46,519 nt of DNA, taken from NCBI GenBank assembly GCA_001767195.1, contig MEKU01000080.1, forward strand, positions 20,566-67,084. Reading direction: 5' to 3'. Below, piece after piece: positions 1-8,391 of this stretch. The notes beneath the pieces are model-generated. The model made no database searches. It was not told the DNA's origin and saw nothing but the letters and a program-made list of their open reading frames with translations. Source of the stretch: Acidobacteria bacterium RIFCSPLOWO2_02_FULL_67_21. GTDB taxonomy: Bacteria; Acidobacteriota; Vicinamibacteria; Vicinamibacterales; UBA2999. Positions within the stretch are counted from its first letter, which is position 1. Every line of letters starts with the position of its first letter. A program made the translations under genes and the position numbers.

Positions 1-1042
1 CCGCGTTGTAGTAGGCGATCACCTGGTCCAGGATCTCGCCTGTGTCGCCGTCGAGGACGTCGTGGAGGCGATGGGTCGTGAAGTTGATGCGGTGATCCGT
101 GATGCGGCTCTGCGGAAAGTTGTAGGTGCGGATCTTCTCCGAGCGTTCGCCCGTGCCTACCTGCCCGCGCCGCTCCTTCGCGATCGCCTCCTGCTGCTTG
201 CGCATCTCCATCTCGTACAACCGCGCGCGCAGGACCTTCATCGCCTTCGCGCGATTCTTGATCTGCGACTTTTCGTCCTGCTGCGAGACCACGAGACCGG
301 TCGGGATGTGGGTGATCCGCACGGCCGAATAGGTGGTGTTGACGCTCTGGCCCCCGGGGCCGCTGGAGCAGAAGGTGTCGACGCGGAGGTCCTTCTCGTT
401 GATCTGGATGTCGACCTCTTCGGCTTCGGGCAGCACCGCCACGGTCGCGGTGGATGTGTGGATGCGGCCGCTCGCCTCGGTGGCCGGCACCCGCTGGACT
501 CGATGAACGCCGCTCTCGTACTTCAAACGGCTGTACACGCCGCGGCCCTCGATCGAAGCGATCACTTCCTTCAGGCCGCCCCCGGTGCTCTCGCTCGTCG
601 ACATTACCTCGAGACGCCAGCCCTGCCGCTCGGCAAACCGGCTGTACATCCGGAACAGGTTGGCCGCAAACAGCGCGGCTTCGTCGCCACCGGTGCCGGC
701 TCGAATTTCGAGGATGACGTTCTTCTCGTCGTTGGGATCGCGCGGAACGAGCAGCAGCTTCAGGTCGGCGAGGATCGCGTCCTGCTTCTGCCGGAGCGAC
801 GTGAGCTCCTCTTCGGCGAGCTCCCGCATGTCGTCATCGGCGGTGCGCAGGATTTCCTCGGCGCCCGCGATGTCCTTCTGCACCGACCTGTAGTCGCGGT
901 ACGTCTGCACGAGCGGCTCGATCTCGGACAGCTTCTTGGCGGACTTCCGGTACTCGGCGGGGTCGGACTGCACCTCGACCGTTCCGAGCCGCGTCATCAG
1001 CTCCTCGTACTGCGACTCCACCGCGATCAGCTTGTCGAACAT
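1..1042 (-). CDS. prfA: Peptide chain release factor 1 (3' end runs off window)
   Basis: Minus-strand translation [23 protein letters not shown]...[22 protein letters not shown]...[29 protein letters not shown]; contains the GGQ motif. Confidence 0.95.
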   Translation of the reverse strand, partial: MFDKLIAVESQYEELMTRLGTVEVQSDPAEYRKSAKKLSEIEPLVQTYRDYRSVQKDIAGAEEILRTADDDMRELAEEELTSLRQKQDAILADLKLLLVPRDPNDEKNVILEIRAGTGGDEAALFAANLFRMYSRFAERQGWRLEVMSTSESTGGGLKEVIASIEGRGVYSRLKYESGVHRVQRVPATEASGRIHTSTATVAVLPEAEEVDIQINEKDLRVDTFCSSGPGGQSVNTTYSAVRITHIPTGLVVSQQDEKSQIKNRAKAMKVLRARLYEMEMRKQQEAIAKERRGQVGTGERSEKIRTYNFPQSRITDHRINFTTHRLHDVLDGDTGEILDQVIAYYNA

Positions 1043-1057
1043 ATACTCCGGACCTGT

Positions 1058-1303
1058 TCATCCCCCCGACACCGGCGGCAGGAACGCCACCTCGTCGCCG
1101 TCGTGCACGGCGGCGGCCATTCGCGCGTACTCCGCATTGACCGCCACCGACATCGTCTGCTCGTACTGGGCGAGCCCCGGAATGTCGGCGGCCAGTGACG
1201 CCCACACGGTGCGTACCGTCGCCGGCTCCGGCACGTCGCGCACCAGCTCGCCCGTGCCGGCCAGATCCCGGAGCCGGGCAAACAGGCGGACCGTTACGCG
1301 CAT
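1058..1303 (-). CDS. moaD: Molybdopterin synthase sulfur carrier subunit (MoaD)
   Basis: MRVTVRLFARLRDLAGTGEL...DGDEVAFLPPVSGG; C-terminal GG; overlaps moaE. Confidence 0.88.
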   Translation of the reverse strand: MRVTVRLFARLRDLAGTGELVRDVPEPATVRTVWASLAADIPGLAQYEQTMSVAVNAEYARMAAAVHDGDEVAFLPPVSGG

Positions 1304-1770
1304 GCTGTCCTGTACGCGGCCTGCCGGGCGTCCTGGTCTTCGGGATCGGCCGTCGCGCCTTCGAGCCAGACCTCGCCGCCCTCGAAATGCTCCCGCTTCC
1401 AGATGGGGACGATCTGCTTCACGCGTTCGATGGCGTACCGGCACGCGGCAAACGCCGCGGCGCGGTGTGCCGAGACGGCGACAATCACCACGCTCGCGTC
1501 GCCAATCTCGAGGCGCCCGATCCGATGGTGAATGCCGAGCCGCGCATCAGGCCATGCCGCCTCCACCTCGCTGACGATCCGCTTCAACGCCTTGATCGCC
1601 AGCGGTTCGTAGGCCTCGTACTCGAGGAACCGCACCTGCCGGCCCTGATTGTGCGCGCGCACCAGCCCCGTAAACGTGGCGACCGCACCGTCGCCTGCGG
1701 ATCCGGCATTCAGCTCGCGCCCCAGCGATGCCGGATCCAGCGGCTCCGAGGTCACGGCGACCTGGACCAT
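1294..1770 (-). CDS. moaE: Molybdopterin synthase catalytic subunit (MoaE)
   Basis: GDGAVATFTGLVRAHNQGRQVRFLEYEAYEPLA...HRIGRLEIGDASVVIVAVSAHRAAAFAACRYAIERVKQIVPIWKREHFEGG. Confidence 0.95.
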   Translation of the reverse strand: MVQVAVTSEPLDPASLGRELNAGSAGDGAVATFTGLVRAHNQGRQVRFLEYEAYEPLAIKALKRIVSEVEAAWPDARLGIHHRIGRLEIGDASVVIVAVSAHRAAAFAACRYAIERVKQIVPIWKREHFEGGEVWLEGATADPEDQDARQAAYRTACA

Positions 1771-1774
1771 GGGA

Positions 1775-2566
1775 TCAGTATAACGTTCGGTTCCAGAAGT
1801 GGTTCATGGGACCGTGCCCTTTCCCGAGGGCTGGAGCGGTCCGGATGGCTCCCGCCACATAGGCCTGCGCCAGCGGAATCGCCTCGTCCAGCGAGCGACC
1901 GAGTGCAAGATGCGCGGTCACGGCGGAGGCGAACGTGCAGCCCGTGCCGTGCGTGCTCCGCCCCGGCACTCGCGCCGTGCGAAACTCGGTGAAGCGCGCG
2001 CCGTCGTACAGCAGATCGACGATGTCGGCCGAGTCGAGATGGCCCCCTGTGATGATGACGGCGGCCGGACCGAGGGACGCGATGCGCCGCGCCGCCTCGT
2101 GCCGGTCGGCCTCGGTCCGAATCGGGGTGCCCGAGAGCGCTTCCGCTTCGGGGATGTTCGGCGTCACGACGAACGCGCGCCGCAACAGCTCCGTCTTCAT
2201 CGTCGCGACCGCTTCATCATCGATGAGCGCGGCGCCGCTCTTGGCGATCATCACGGGATCCACGACGAGCCAGGGAATCTCCAGATCGGCGACGGCTGCC
2301 GCCACGGCTTCGACGATCGCGGCTGTGGCGAGCATTCCAGTCTTCGCCGCATCCACGCCGATATCGGAGACGACGGCCTCGATCTGCGCGGCGACGAGAT
2401 CGGCCGACAGCGCTTCGAAGCTCGTGACGCCGAGCGTGTTCTGCGCGGTGACGGCGGTAATTGCGCTCACGCCGTACACGCCGTGCGCCGCGAACGTCTT
2501 CAGGTCGGCCTGGATGCCCGCTCCGCCGCTGGAATCGCTGCCCGCGATGGTGAGAGCGGTGTGCAT
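1775..2566 (-). CDS. thiD: Hydroxymethylpyrimidine/phosphomethylpyrimidine kinase
   Basis: MHTALTIAGSDSSGGAGIQADLKTFAAHGVYGVSAITAVTAQNT...GTGCTFASAVTAHLALG. Confidence 0.95.
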   Translation of the reverse strand: MHTALTIAGSDSSGGAGIQADLKTFAAHGVYGVSAITAVTAQNTLGVTSFEALSADLVAAQIEAVVSDIGVDAAKTGMLATAAIVEAVAAAVADLEIPWLVVDPVMIAKSGAALIDDEAVATMKTELLRRAFVVTPNIPEAEALSGTPIRTEADRHEAARRIASLGPAAVIITGGHLDSADIVDLLYDGARFTEFRTARVPGRSTHGTGCTFASAVTAHLALGRSLDEAIPLAQAYVAGAIRTAPALGKGHGPMNHFWNRTLY

Positions 2567-2600
2567 TGGAAGGTGAGCGGTTGTCCGGAATTCGTCGGTC

Positions 2601-2639
2601 GTAGTGCCCGGCTTGAGCCGGGCTGAAGCCCGGCACTAC
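2601..2639. repeat. Palindromic intergenic repeat (hairpin) overlapping the bioY stop codon
   Basis: gtagtgcccggcttgagccgggctgaagcccggcactac: near-perfect inverted repeat. Confidence 0.85.
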
Positions 2640-3256
2640 GTACGCTGACGGCCCAATATCGCCCAGGTGCCCGGCAGGACGCCCGCTGCCACGAGCAGCT
2701 TCATCACATCCGCAATCACGAAGGGATAGACACCTGCCGTGAGCGCGGCCTCGAGTCCCGCCGGCACGCCTGGGACAATGCGCGCTGCGAAGTAGCCGAG
2801 CCAGACCGCTCCGCACGCATAGACAATCACCAGGCCCGCGAGCATCGCGAGCACGGAGGTCAGATAGCGGCGATCGAAGCCACGCTCGGCCAGGTACCCC
2901 ACGACATACGCCGCAAAGGGGTAGGCCATCAGATATCCGCCCGTCGGGCCGAGGAGCCGCAAGATGCCCTGCGGCAGGGCTGCCGAGGCGGCAAATACCG
3001 GCAAGCCGGCGCAGCCCGCCACCAGATACAGCAACTGGCTGGCCGCGCCAAGTTTCGGCCCGAGCGCGAGGCCGCCGAGCAGCACCACCATCGGCTGAAA
3101 CGTGAACGGCACGGCGGTGAACGGCAGCGGGATACTGATCTGCGCGGCGGCGGCGGTCAACGCGGCGATGAACGAGACGGCCGCAACCTTGACTGCGCGC
3201 CGGCCGCTCTCGCGGCCGACGAGGACGGTTTCGACAAGCGTGGCGGAAGAGGACAT
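2636..3256 (-). CDS. bioY: Biotin transporter BioY
   Basis: AAAQISIPLPFTAVPFTFQPMVVLLGGLALGPKLGAASQLLYLVAGCAGLPVFA...GPTGGYLMAYPFAAYVVGYLAERG. Confidence 0.93.
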   Translation of the reverse strand: MSSSATLVETVLVGRESGRRAVKVAAVSFIAALTAAAAQISIPLPFTAVPFTFQPMVVLLGGLALGPKLGAASQLLYLVAGCAGLPVFAASAALPQGILRLLGPTGGYLMAYPFAAYVVGYLAERGFDRRYLTSVLAMLAGLVIVYACGAVWLGYFAARIVPGVPAGLEAALTAGVYPFVIADVMKLLVAAGVLPGTWAILGRQRT

Positions 3257-3272
3257 TACTGGCGATTGTAGA

Positions 3273-3995
3273 TCAGCGTCCCAGTACCAGCAGGTACTGG
3301 TAGGGCAGCGTCTGCCGGCTGAGCACGCGCAGCCCCGCCGCCCGCGCGTCGTCTTCGACGGCGCTGACCTCGACCCGCGCGCCTTCGGCCGCGGCCGGTC
3401 CCGGACCGCCGCTGCCCGGCTTGTAGTTCACGATGCCGACGCGCCCTGTCGGTGTGAGCGCGGCAGCCAGGTTCTGCAGAAAGGCCACGCGACGTTCCAC
3501 CTCGGGGTAGACGTCCACGACGAGCACGGCATCGAGCGCGCCGCCCGGGAGATTGGGCGTGCTGTCCGAGCCGAGCCGCGTCTCGACATTACGAAGCCCC
3601 TCGCGCGCTACCCGCCGGCGAATCGCTTCGAGCATCTGGCGCTGGACGTCCTGCGCGTAGACGATCCCGTTCGGGCCGACGCGCCGCGCCAGGCGGATCG
3701 TGAACCATCCCGCGCCGGCCCCGATGTCGGCGACGGCCGAACCGTCGGCAATGCCGAGCGCATCCATGATCTCGTCGGGTTTCTGCCACGCTTCGCGGTC
3801 AGGCGCCTCCAGGAGGCCAAGGTCCTGCGGCGGAAACAGCCGGCCGTGGCGGGCGCCGGCTGCTTGGAACTCCCAAGCCCCAAATTCCGCCTCCGCCGAA
3901 GGCTGCGGCGAGACCTCGCCGAAGCTACGCGAAGGCGGGCCCAAATCCCCAACCCCGAGGCTCGCGATGAGCACACATGCGAGCACGCTCGTCAT
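3273..3995 (-). CDS. Class I SAM-dependent methyltransferase with N-terminal signal-like segment
   Basis: MTSVLACVLIASLG...; DEIMDALGIADGSAVADIGAGAGWFTIRLARRVGPNGIVYAQDV. Confidence 0.85.
   Translation of the reverse strand: MTSVLACVLIASLGVGDLGPPSRSFGEVSPQPSAEAEFGAWEFQAAGARHGRLFPPQDLGLLEAPDREAWQKPDEIMDALGIADGSAVADIGAGAGWFTIRLARRVGPNGIVYAQDVQRQMLEAIRRRVAREGLRNVETRLGSDSTPNLPGGALDAVLVVDVYPEVERRVAFLQNLAAALTPTGRVGIVNYKPGSGGPGPAAAEGARVEVSAVEDDARAAGLRVLSRQTLPYQYLLVLGR
3867..3956. repeat. Repeat-like composite (CCAAATTCCGCC...TTCGCCGAAGCTACGCGAAGGCGGG...CCAAATCCCC) inside the methyltransferase CDS
   Basis: Palindrome-rich core 'ccgcctccgccgaaggctgcggcgagacctcgccgaagctacgcgaaggcggg' flanked by two related C/A-rich segments 'cccaagccccaaatt' and 'cccaaatccccaacccc'. 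Confidence 0.55.
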
Positions 3996-5398
3996 CGCTT
4001 GACCTCGCCCGCAACGCCCGGGCGCGTCATGTGCTCCACCGACAGGATGCGCGCAAGCTGCCGCTCGTCCATGAGCCCCCGCTCAAGCACGATGTCGCGA
4101 ATCGGCCGGCCGGTGCGCACCGATTCCTTGGCAATGTCAGCCGTCTGGGCGTACCCGAGATGGGGACTGAGCGCCGTCGCCGTCGCGGTGCTGCGATCCA
4201 GCAGCTCGCGGCAGCGCGCGGGGTCGGCTTCGATCCCGTCGACACAGCGCAGCCGCAGCGCATTCATCGATTCCCGCAGGATGGTCGACATGTGAATCGC
4301 GTTCCACGCAATCACCGGCATCATCACATTGAGCTCCAGCTGGCCGGCTTCGGCAGCCGCCGCGATCGTCACGTCGCAGCCGATCGCCTGGTAGCAGACC
4401 TGGTTCACCATCTCCGGAATCGACGGATTGACCTTTCCCGGCATGATTGACGACCCCGGCTGGACGGCGGGAAGCGCAATCTCGCTGAGACCGGCTCTCG
4501 GGCCCATGCTGAGCAGGCGCAAATCGCTGGCGATCTTCCCGAGCTCGACCGACAGACGGCGCATCGCTCCGGCGTAGGCGACGATGTCGCCCATGCTCTG
4601 GGTCACGCCGAATCGGTTCGCGGCCGGCTTCAGGGGGAGCCCGGTGTCGCGGCTCAGATGGCGGATGGCGAGCGCGGCATATTCCTCCCCGGCATTCAGC
4701 CCGGTGCCGACGGCCGTCGCGCCCAGATTCAGCTCGTGCAGTGCTTTGGCGGCGTGCTGGAGACCGTCGACCGCGCGGGCGAGACAGTCCGCATAGCCGC
4801 CGAACTCCTGGCCGAGCGTCATCGGCACGGCGTCCTGCAGGTGCGTGCGGCCCACCTTCAGCACGCCGTCAAACGCCTTCGCCTTCCGCTCGAGTGAGAC
4901 CGCGAGCGCGCCTGCCGATGCGACGAGCGCGGCATGGATCGTCAGCAGGGCGAGGCGCGTGGCGGTGGGGAAGACGTCGTTGGTCGACTGGCCCATGTTG
5001 ACGTGATCGTTCGGATGCACGAGCGTGTAGTCGCCGCGCCGCCCGCCGAGGAACTCGGCGCCCCGGTTGGCGAGCACCTCGTTCGTGTTCATGTTGTGCG
5101 ACGTCCCCGCGCCCGCCTGGTAGACGTCGACGACGAACTGATCGCGCAGACGGCCCGCCAGCACTTCGTCGGCCGCCGCGACGATCGCATCGGCCAGGCG
5201 CTTGTCGAGGCGGCCGAGCGCCAGGTTGGCCTGTGCGGCCGCTTTCTTGATCAGGACGGTGGCAGTGACGAGATCCGCCGGCGCATGCAGCCCGCTGATG
5301 GGAAAGTTCTCGACGGCGCGCGCGGTCTGAATGCCGTAATACGCGTCGGCCGGAACGGCGAACTCACCGATCGGATCGCGCTCAATCCTCGACTGCAT
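3992..5398 (-). CDS. aspA: Aspartate ammonia-lyase (fumarase/aspartase superfamily)
   Basis: AGAGTSHNMNTNEVLANRGAEFLGG...VHPNDHVNMGQSTNDVFPTA...GSSIMPGKVNPSIPEMVNQVCYQAIG. Confidence 0.88.
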   Translation of the reverse strand: MQSRIERDPIGEFAVPADAYYGIQTARAVENFPISGLHAPADLVTATVLIKKAAAQANLALGRLDKRLADAIVAAADEVLAGRLRDQFVVDVYQAGAGTSHNMNTNEVLANRGAEFLGGRRGDYTLVHPNDHVNMGQSTNDVFPTATRLALLTIHAALVASAGALAVSLERKAKAFDGVLKVGRTHLQDAVPMTLGQEFGGYADCLARAVDGLQHAAKALHELNLGATAVGTGLNAGEEYAALAIRHLSRDTGLPLKPAANRFGVTQSMGDIVAYAGAMRRLSVELGKIASDLRLLSMGPRAGLSEIALPAVQPGSSIMPGKVNPSIPEMVNQVCYQAIGCDVTIAAAAEAGQLELNVMMPVIAWNAIHMSTILRESMNALRLRCVDGIEADPARCRELLDRSTATATALSPHLGYAQTADIAKESVRTGRPIRDIVLERGLMDERQLARILSVEHMTRPGVAGEVKR

Positions 5399-5417
5399 GG
5401 TGGTGTCGCGCGCGTAA

Positions 5418-5425
5418 ATTATACT
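5418..5425. promoter_or_regulatory. Overlapping divergent -10 elements (TATACT on +, TATAAT on -) between aspA and fumarase
   Basis: attatact: TATACT at 5420-5425 (+), TATAAT at 5423-5418 (-). Confidence 0.5.
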
Positions 5426-5431
5426 GCTCGA

Positions 5432-6958
5432 ATGGAATCCGGCTTTTTCGACAGTATTCTCGCGCTCGTCGTGCGTACCTCGACGGACCTGCCGCCCGAC
5501 GTGCGCACGGCCATGAAGGCGGCGATGGCCGCCGAGGCGAGCGGCACGCAGTCTGCGCAGGCCCTGTCGATCATCGCGCAGAACGTGGATCAGGCCGCGG
5601 AGGGGGAGGGCGCGATCTGCCAGGACACGGGCATGCCGACCTTCGAGGTCAAGGCGCCGGTCGGCGCCAACCAGATCGTGATGCGCACGCAGATCCGGGA
5701 GGCCGTGGCGGAAGCCACGCGCCGCGGCAAGCTGCGCCCCAACTCGGTCGACTCAATCACCGGTGAGAACTCCGGCACGAACCTCGGTCCGGGGACCCCG
5801 ATCGTTCACTTCGAGCAGTGGGAGCGCGACGACATCGAGGTCCGGCTGATCCTGAAGGGCGGCGGCTGCGAGAACATGAACGCCCAGTACTCGCTGCCGC
5901 TGGAGCTGCCGGGGCTGGGCCGGGCGGATCGAACGCTCGAAGGGGTTCGCACGTGCATCCTGCACGCGGTGTGGCAGGCGCAGGGGAAGGGGTGCGCGCC
6001 CGGGGCCGTTGGCGTGTGCGTCGGCGGCGATCGCACGTCGGGCTACGTCCAGGCGAAGGAGCAGCTGTTCCGCACGCTCGATGACGTGAACCCCGATCGA
6101 CGGCTCGCCGACCTCGAGGCGTCGATCATGGGCGAGATCAACAGGCTGGGGATCGGCACGATGGGGTTCGGCGGGCGCACCTCGCTCATCGGCTGCAAGA
6201 TCGGCGTGCTGAACCGGCTGCCGGCGAGCTTCTTCGTCTCGGTCGCCTACGATTGCTGGGCGTTCCGGCGCCTCGGTGTCGTGCTGGATGGCCGAACCGG
6301 AGCGATCAGGCAGTGGCTCTACCGCGATCCCGCCACCCCGGTGGCGGCGATGGCGGATCAGGCCGGCTTCCCGCGGACGGGCCGCGAAGTCGCGCTGCAG
6401 ACGCCGCTCACCGAAGCTCAGGTACGGACCCTCCGCGTCGGCGACGTCGTCCTCGTCACTGGACGGATGTACACCGGGCGCGACGCCGTGCACGCGCATC
6501 TCATGAAGCATGCGCCGCCGGTGGATCTGTCGGGGTCGGTGCTCTATCACTGCGGCCCGGTCGTCTCGAAGGCCGGCGATCGATGGACGGTCACCGCTGC
6601 CGGGCCAACCACGAGCATCAGGGAAGAGCCGTATCAGGCTGACATCATCCGCCGATACGGCGTGCGCGCCGTGATTGGGAAAGGCGGTATGGGCGCGAAA
6701 ACGCTGGCCGCGCTGAAGGATGCGGGGGCCGTCTACCTCAACGCGATCGGCGGCGCTGCGCAGTTCTATGCGAGAACGATCGATCGCGTCGACGGTGTCT
6801 CGCTGCTGGAGTTCGGAACCCCCGAGGCGATGTGGCACCTCCAGGTGACCGAATTTCCGGCCATTGTCACGATGGACGCGCACGGGAACAGCCTCCATAA
6901 GGACATCGAGGAGAAATCGGCTGCAGAGCTGGCGGCGCTCGGCACGCCGGCGCGGTAG
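5432..6958 (+). CDS. Class I (iron-sulfur) fumarate hydratase, fused alpha+beta
   Basis: MESGFFDSILALVVRTSTDLPPDV...EGAICQDTGMPTFEVKAPVG...GENSGTNLGPGTPIVHFEQ...GCENMNAQYSLP...IREEPYQADIIRRYGVRAVIGKGGMG; the ORF track start at 4934 is too early. Confidence 0.93.
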   Translation: MESGFFDSILALVVRTSTDLPPDVRTAMKAAMAAEASGTQSAQALSIIAQNVDQAAEGEGAICQDTGMPTFEVKAPVGANQIVMRTQIREAVAEATRRGKLRPNSVDSITGENSGTNLGPGTPIVHFEQWERDDIEVRLILKGGGCENMNAQYSLPLELPGLGRADRTLEGVRTCILHAVWQAQGKGCAPGAVGVCVGGDRTSGYVQAKEQLFRTLDDVNPDRRLADLEASIMGEINRLGIGTMGFGGRTSLIGCKIGVLNRLPASFFVSVAYDCWAFRRLGVVLDGRTGAIRQWLYRDPATPVAAMADQAGFPRTGREVALQTPLTEAQVRTLRVGDVVLVTGRMYTGRDAVHAHLMKHAPPVDLSGSVLYHCGPVVSKAGDRWTVTAAGPTTSIREEPYQADIIRRYGVRAVIGKGGMGAKTLAALKDAGAVYLNAIGGAAQFYARTIDRVDGVSLLEFGTPEAMWHLQVTEFPAIVTMDAHGNSLHKDIEEKSAAELAALGTPAR

Positions 6959-7022
6959 TCCGGGGCGGCGCATATTCATGCAAGTCAAACGATGCCAACG
7001 GGTTACGTGTCTCCAGCGGGGC

Positions 7023-7051
7023 TTGCTGGGGGGTCACCCGGAGCATATAAT
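7023..7051 (+). promoter_or_regulatory. Sigma70-type promoter of the erpA-like gene
   Basis: TTGCTG (7023-7028), 17-nt spacer, TATAAT (7046-7051); SD AGGAG just before ATG 7079. Confidence 0.7.
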
Positions 7052-7078
7052 CAATAAATACCAGGAGCACCCAGACCA

Positions 7079-7402
7079 ATGATCAACGTGTCTCAGACGG
7101 CGGCGTCCAAGATCAGCGAGCTGCTTGGCGAAGAAGGCAAGGCGGGCAGCGGCCTGCGCGTGTTCGTGCAGGGCGGCGGCTGCTCGGGTTTTCAGTACGG
7201 GCTCATGATCGAGGAAAACGGCGGTGACGCCGATCAGGTGTTCGAGTCCAACGGTGTGAAGCTGTACGTCGACCCGGTCAGCATCAGCTACCTCAAGGGC
7301 GCGGAAGTCGACTTCGTGGAGACCGTGACCGGCGGCGGTTTCACCATTCGCAACCCCAACGCCGTGTCCACGTGCGGGTGCGGCCAGTCGTTCACCGTGT
7401 GA
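7079..7402 (+). CDS. erpA: Iron-sulfur cluster insertion protein, IscA/ErpA family
   Basis: LRVFVQGGGCSGFQYGLMIEEN...FTIRNPNAVSTCGCGQSF (C...CGC A-type carrier motif). Confidence 0.9.
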   Translation: MINVSQTAASKISELLGEEGKAGSGLRVFVQGGGCSGFQYGLMIEENGGDADQVFESNGVKLYVDPVSISYLKGAEVDFVETVTGGGFTIRNPNAVSTCGCGQSFTV

Positions 7403-7403
7403 C

Positions 7404-8381
7404 GTGACGGCCCTTCCAGATCTGACCCGCCTCAAGCCCGAAGGCGGCAAGCGATCCAGCAAGCGGGAGCAGATCGTCAATGTCTTCCTCCGGCAGGAAG
7501 GGCATCTCAGCGCCGACGATCTCGTCGACCTGATCCGTCAGGAGGATCACCGGATCAGCCGCGCCACCGTTTACCGGACGCTCCAGTGGATGGTGGATGC
7601 TGGCATCGCGCGCAAGGTCGATTTTGGCGAGGGGCGGTTCCGGTTCGAGCATTCGTACCGGCAACCCCGCCACTTCCATCTTATCTGCAAGAGCTGTCAC
7701 CGATCGTTCGAGTTTCTCAGCTCGGACATCGAAGCGCTGGTCGAAGAAGTGGCGTCGGCGCGCAGCTTTGCGGCGTCGCAGAGCGTGGTCCAGATCTACG
7801 GCACGTGCGACGAGTGCCGGACGGGCCGGCAGCCGACACAGGCCGACGGCCACAAGGATCTGCTCTTCGCGCGCGACGCCCTGCGGATCGCGATTGCCAC
7901 CGAGCGCAGCGGGCTCGAGTTCTACACCCGCGCCGCCCGGCTGACCCGCGATCCCCGCGGGCGCAAGGTCTTCGACGACCTCGCGCTCGAGGAGAAGGAG
8001 CATCTCACCAAGCTGGAGGCGCGCTACAACGAGCTGCTGCAGCGCGATCCGCAGCTCGAGTCGCAGCCGACGTTCCTTTTCTTCAAAGGCGCCGCGAACG
8101 GCCTCTTCGCGGAAGGCGCCGACCGGCTGCTCAAGGGCGTCAACGATCAGCAGGCGCTGCTCATCGGCATCCGCTGCGAGCGCGGGTCGCACCAGTTCTT
8201 CAAGAAGTACGGCGAGCGTTTCGACGACTCAGAGGGAAAGCAGATCTTCCTGGAGTTCGCCGACGAGGAGCGCCAGCACCTCGAGCTCCTCATCCGGGAA
8301 TACCGTGCGCTCCTGAAGCGCCAGGGCCGCAGACGGCGGGCCGGCCGGCCGGGCTCCCCGGCGGCGCGCGCCGCCCGGTGA
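7404..8381 (+). CDS. Fur-family regulator fused to a rubrerythrin/ferritin-like diiron domain
   Basis: N-term KRSSKREQIVNVFLRQEGHLSADDLVDLIRQEDHRISRATVYRTLQWMVDAGIARKVDFGEGRFRFEH...HFHLICKSCHRSFEF...CDECR; C-term ATERSGLEFYTRAARL...EEKEHLTKLEARY and ERGSHQFFKKYGE...EERQHLELL, two E...ExxH half-sites. Confidence 0.88.
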   Translation: MTALPDLTRLKPEGGKRSSKREQIVNVFLRQEGHLSADDLVDLIRQEDHRISRATVYRTLQWMVDAGIARKVDFGEGRFRFEHSYRQPRHFHLICKSCHRSFEFLSSDIEALVEEVASARSFAASQSVVQIYGTCDECRTGRQPTQADGHKDLLFARDALRIAIATERSGLEFYTRAARLTRDPRGRKVFDDLALEEKEHLTKLEARYNELLQRDPQLESQPTFLFFKGAANGLFAEGADRLLKGVNDQQALLIGIRCERGSHQFFKKYGERFDDSEGKQIFLEFADEERQHLELLIREYRALLKRQGRRRRAGRPGSPAARAAR

Positions 8382-8391
8382 TCCGCCGATT

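Noticed and set aside
62-1198. 378-aa plus-strand ORF at window start
   Set aside because: Antisense to prfA, whose minus-strand translation is unmistakable; long antisense ORFs are expected at this GC content.
1777-1782. moaE -10 element as a certain promoter
   Set aside because: TATACT overlaps the thiD stop region (TLY*), so moaE may simply be in an operon with thiD; kept only as one supporting case in the leaderless pattern.
5753-6988. 411-aa minus-strand ORF over the fumarase gene
   Set aside because: Low-complexity Arg/His/Asp-rich antisense translation; the plus-strand fumarase has strong family motifs.
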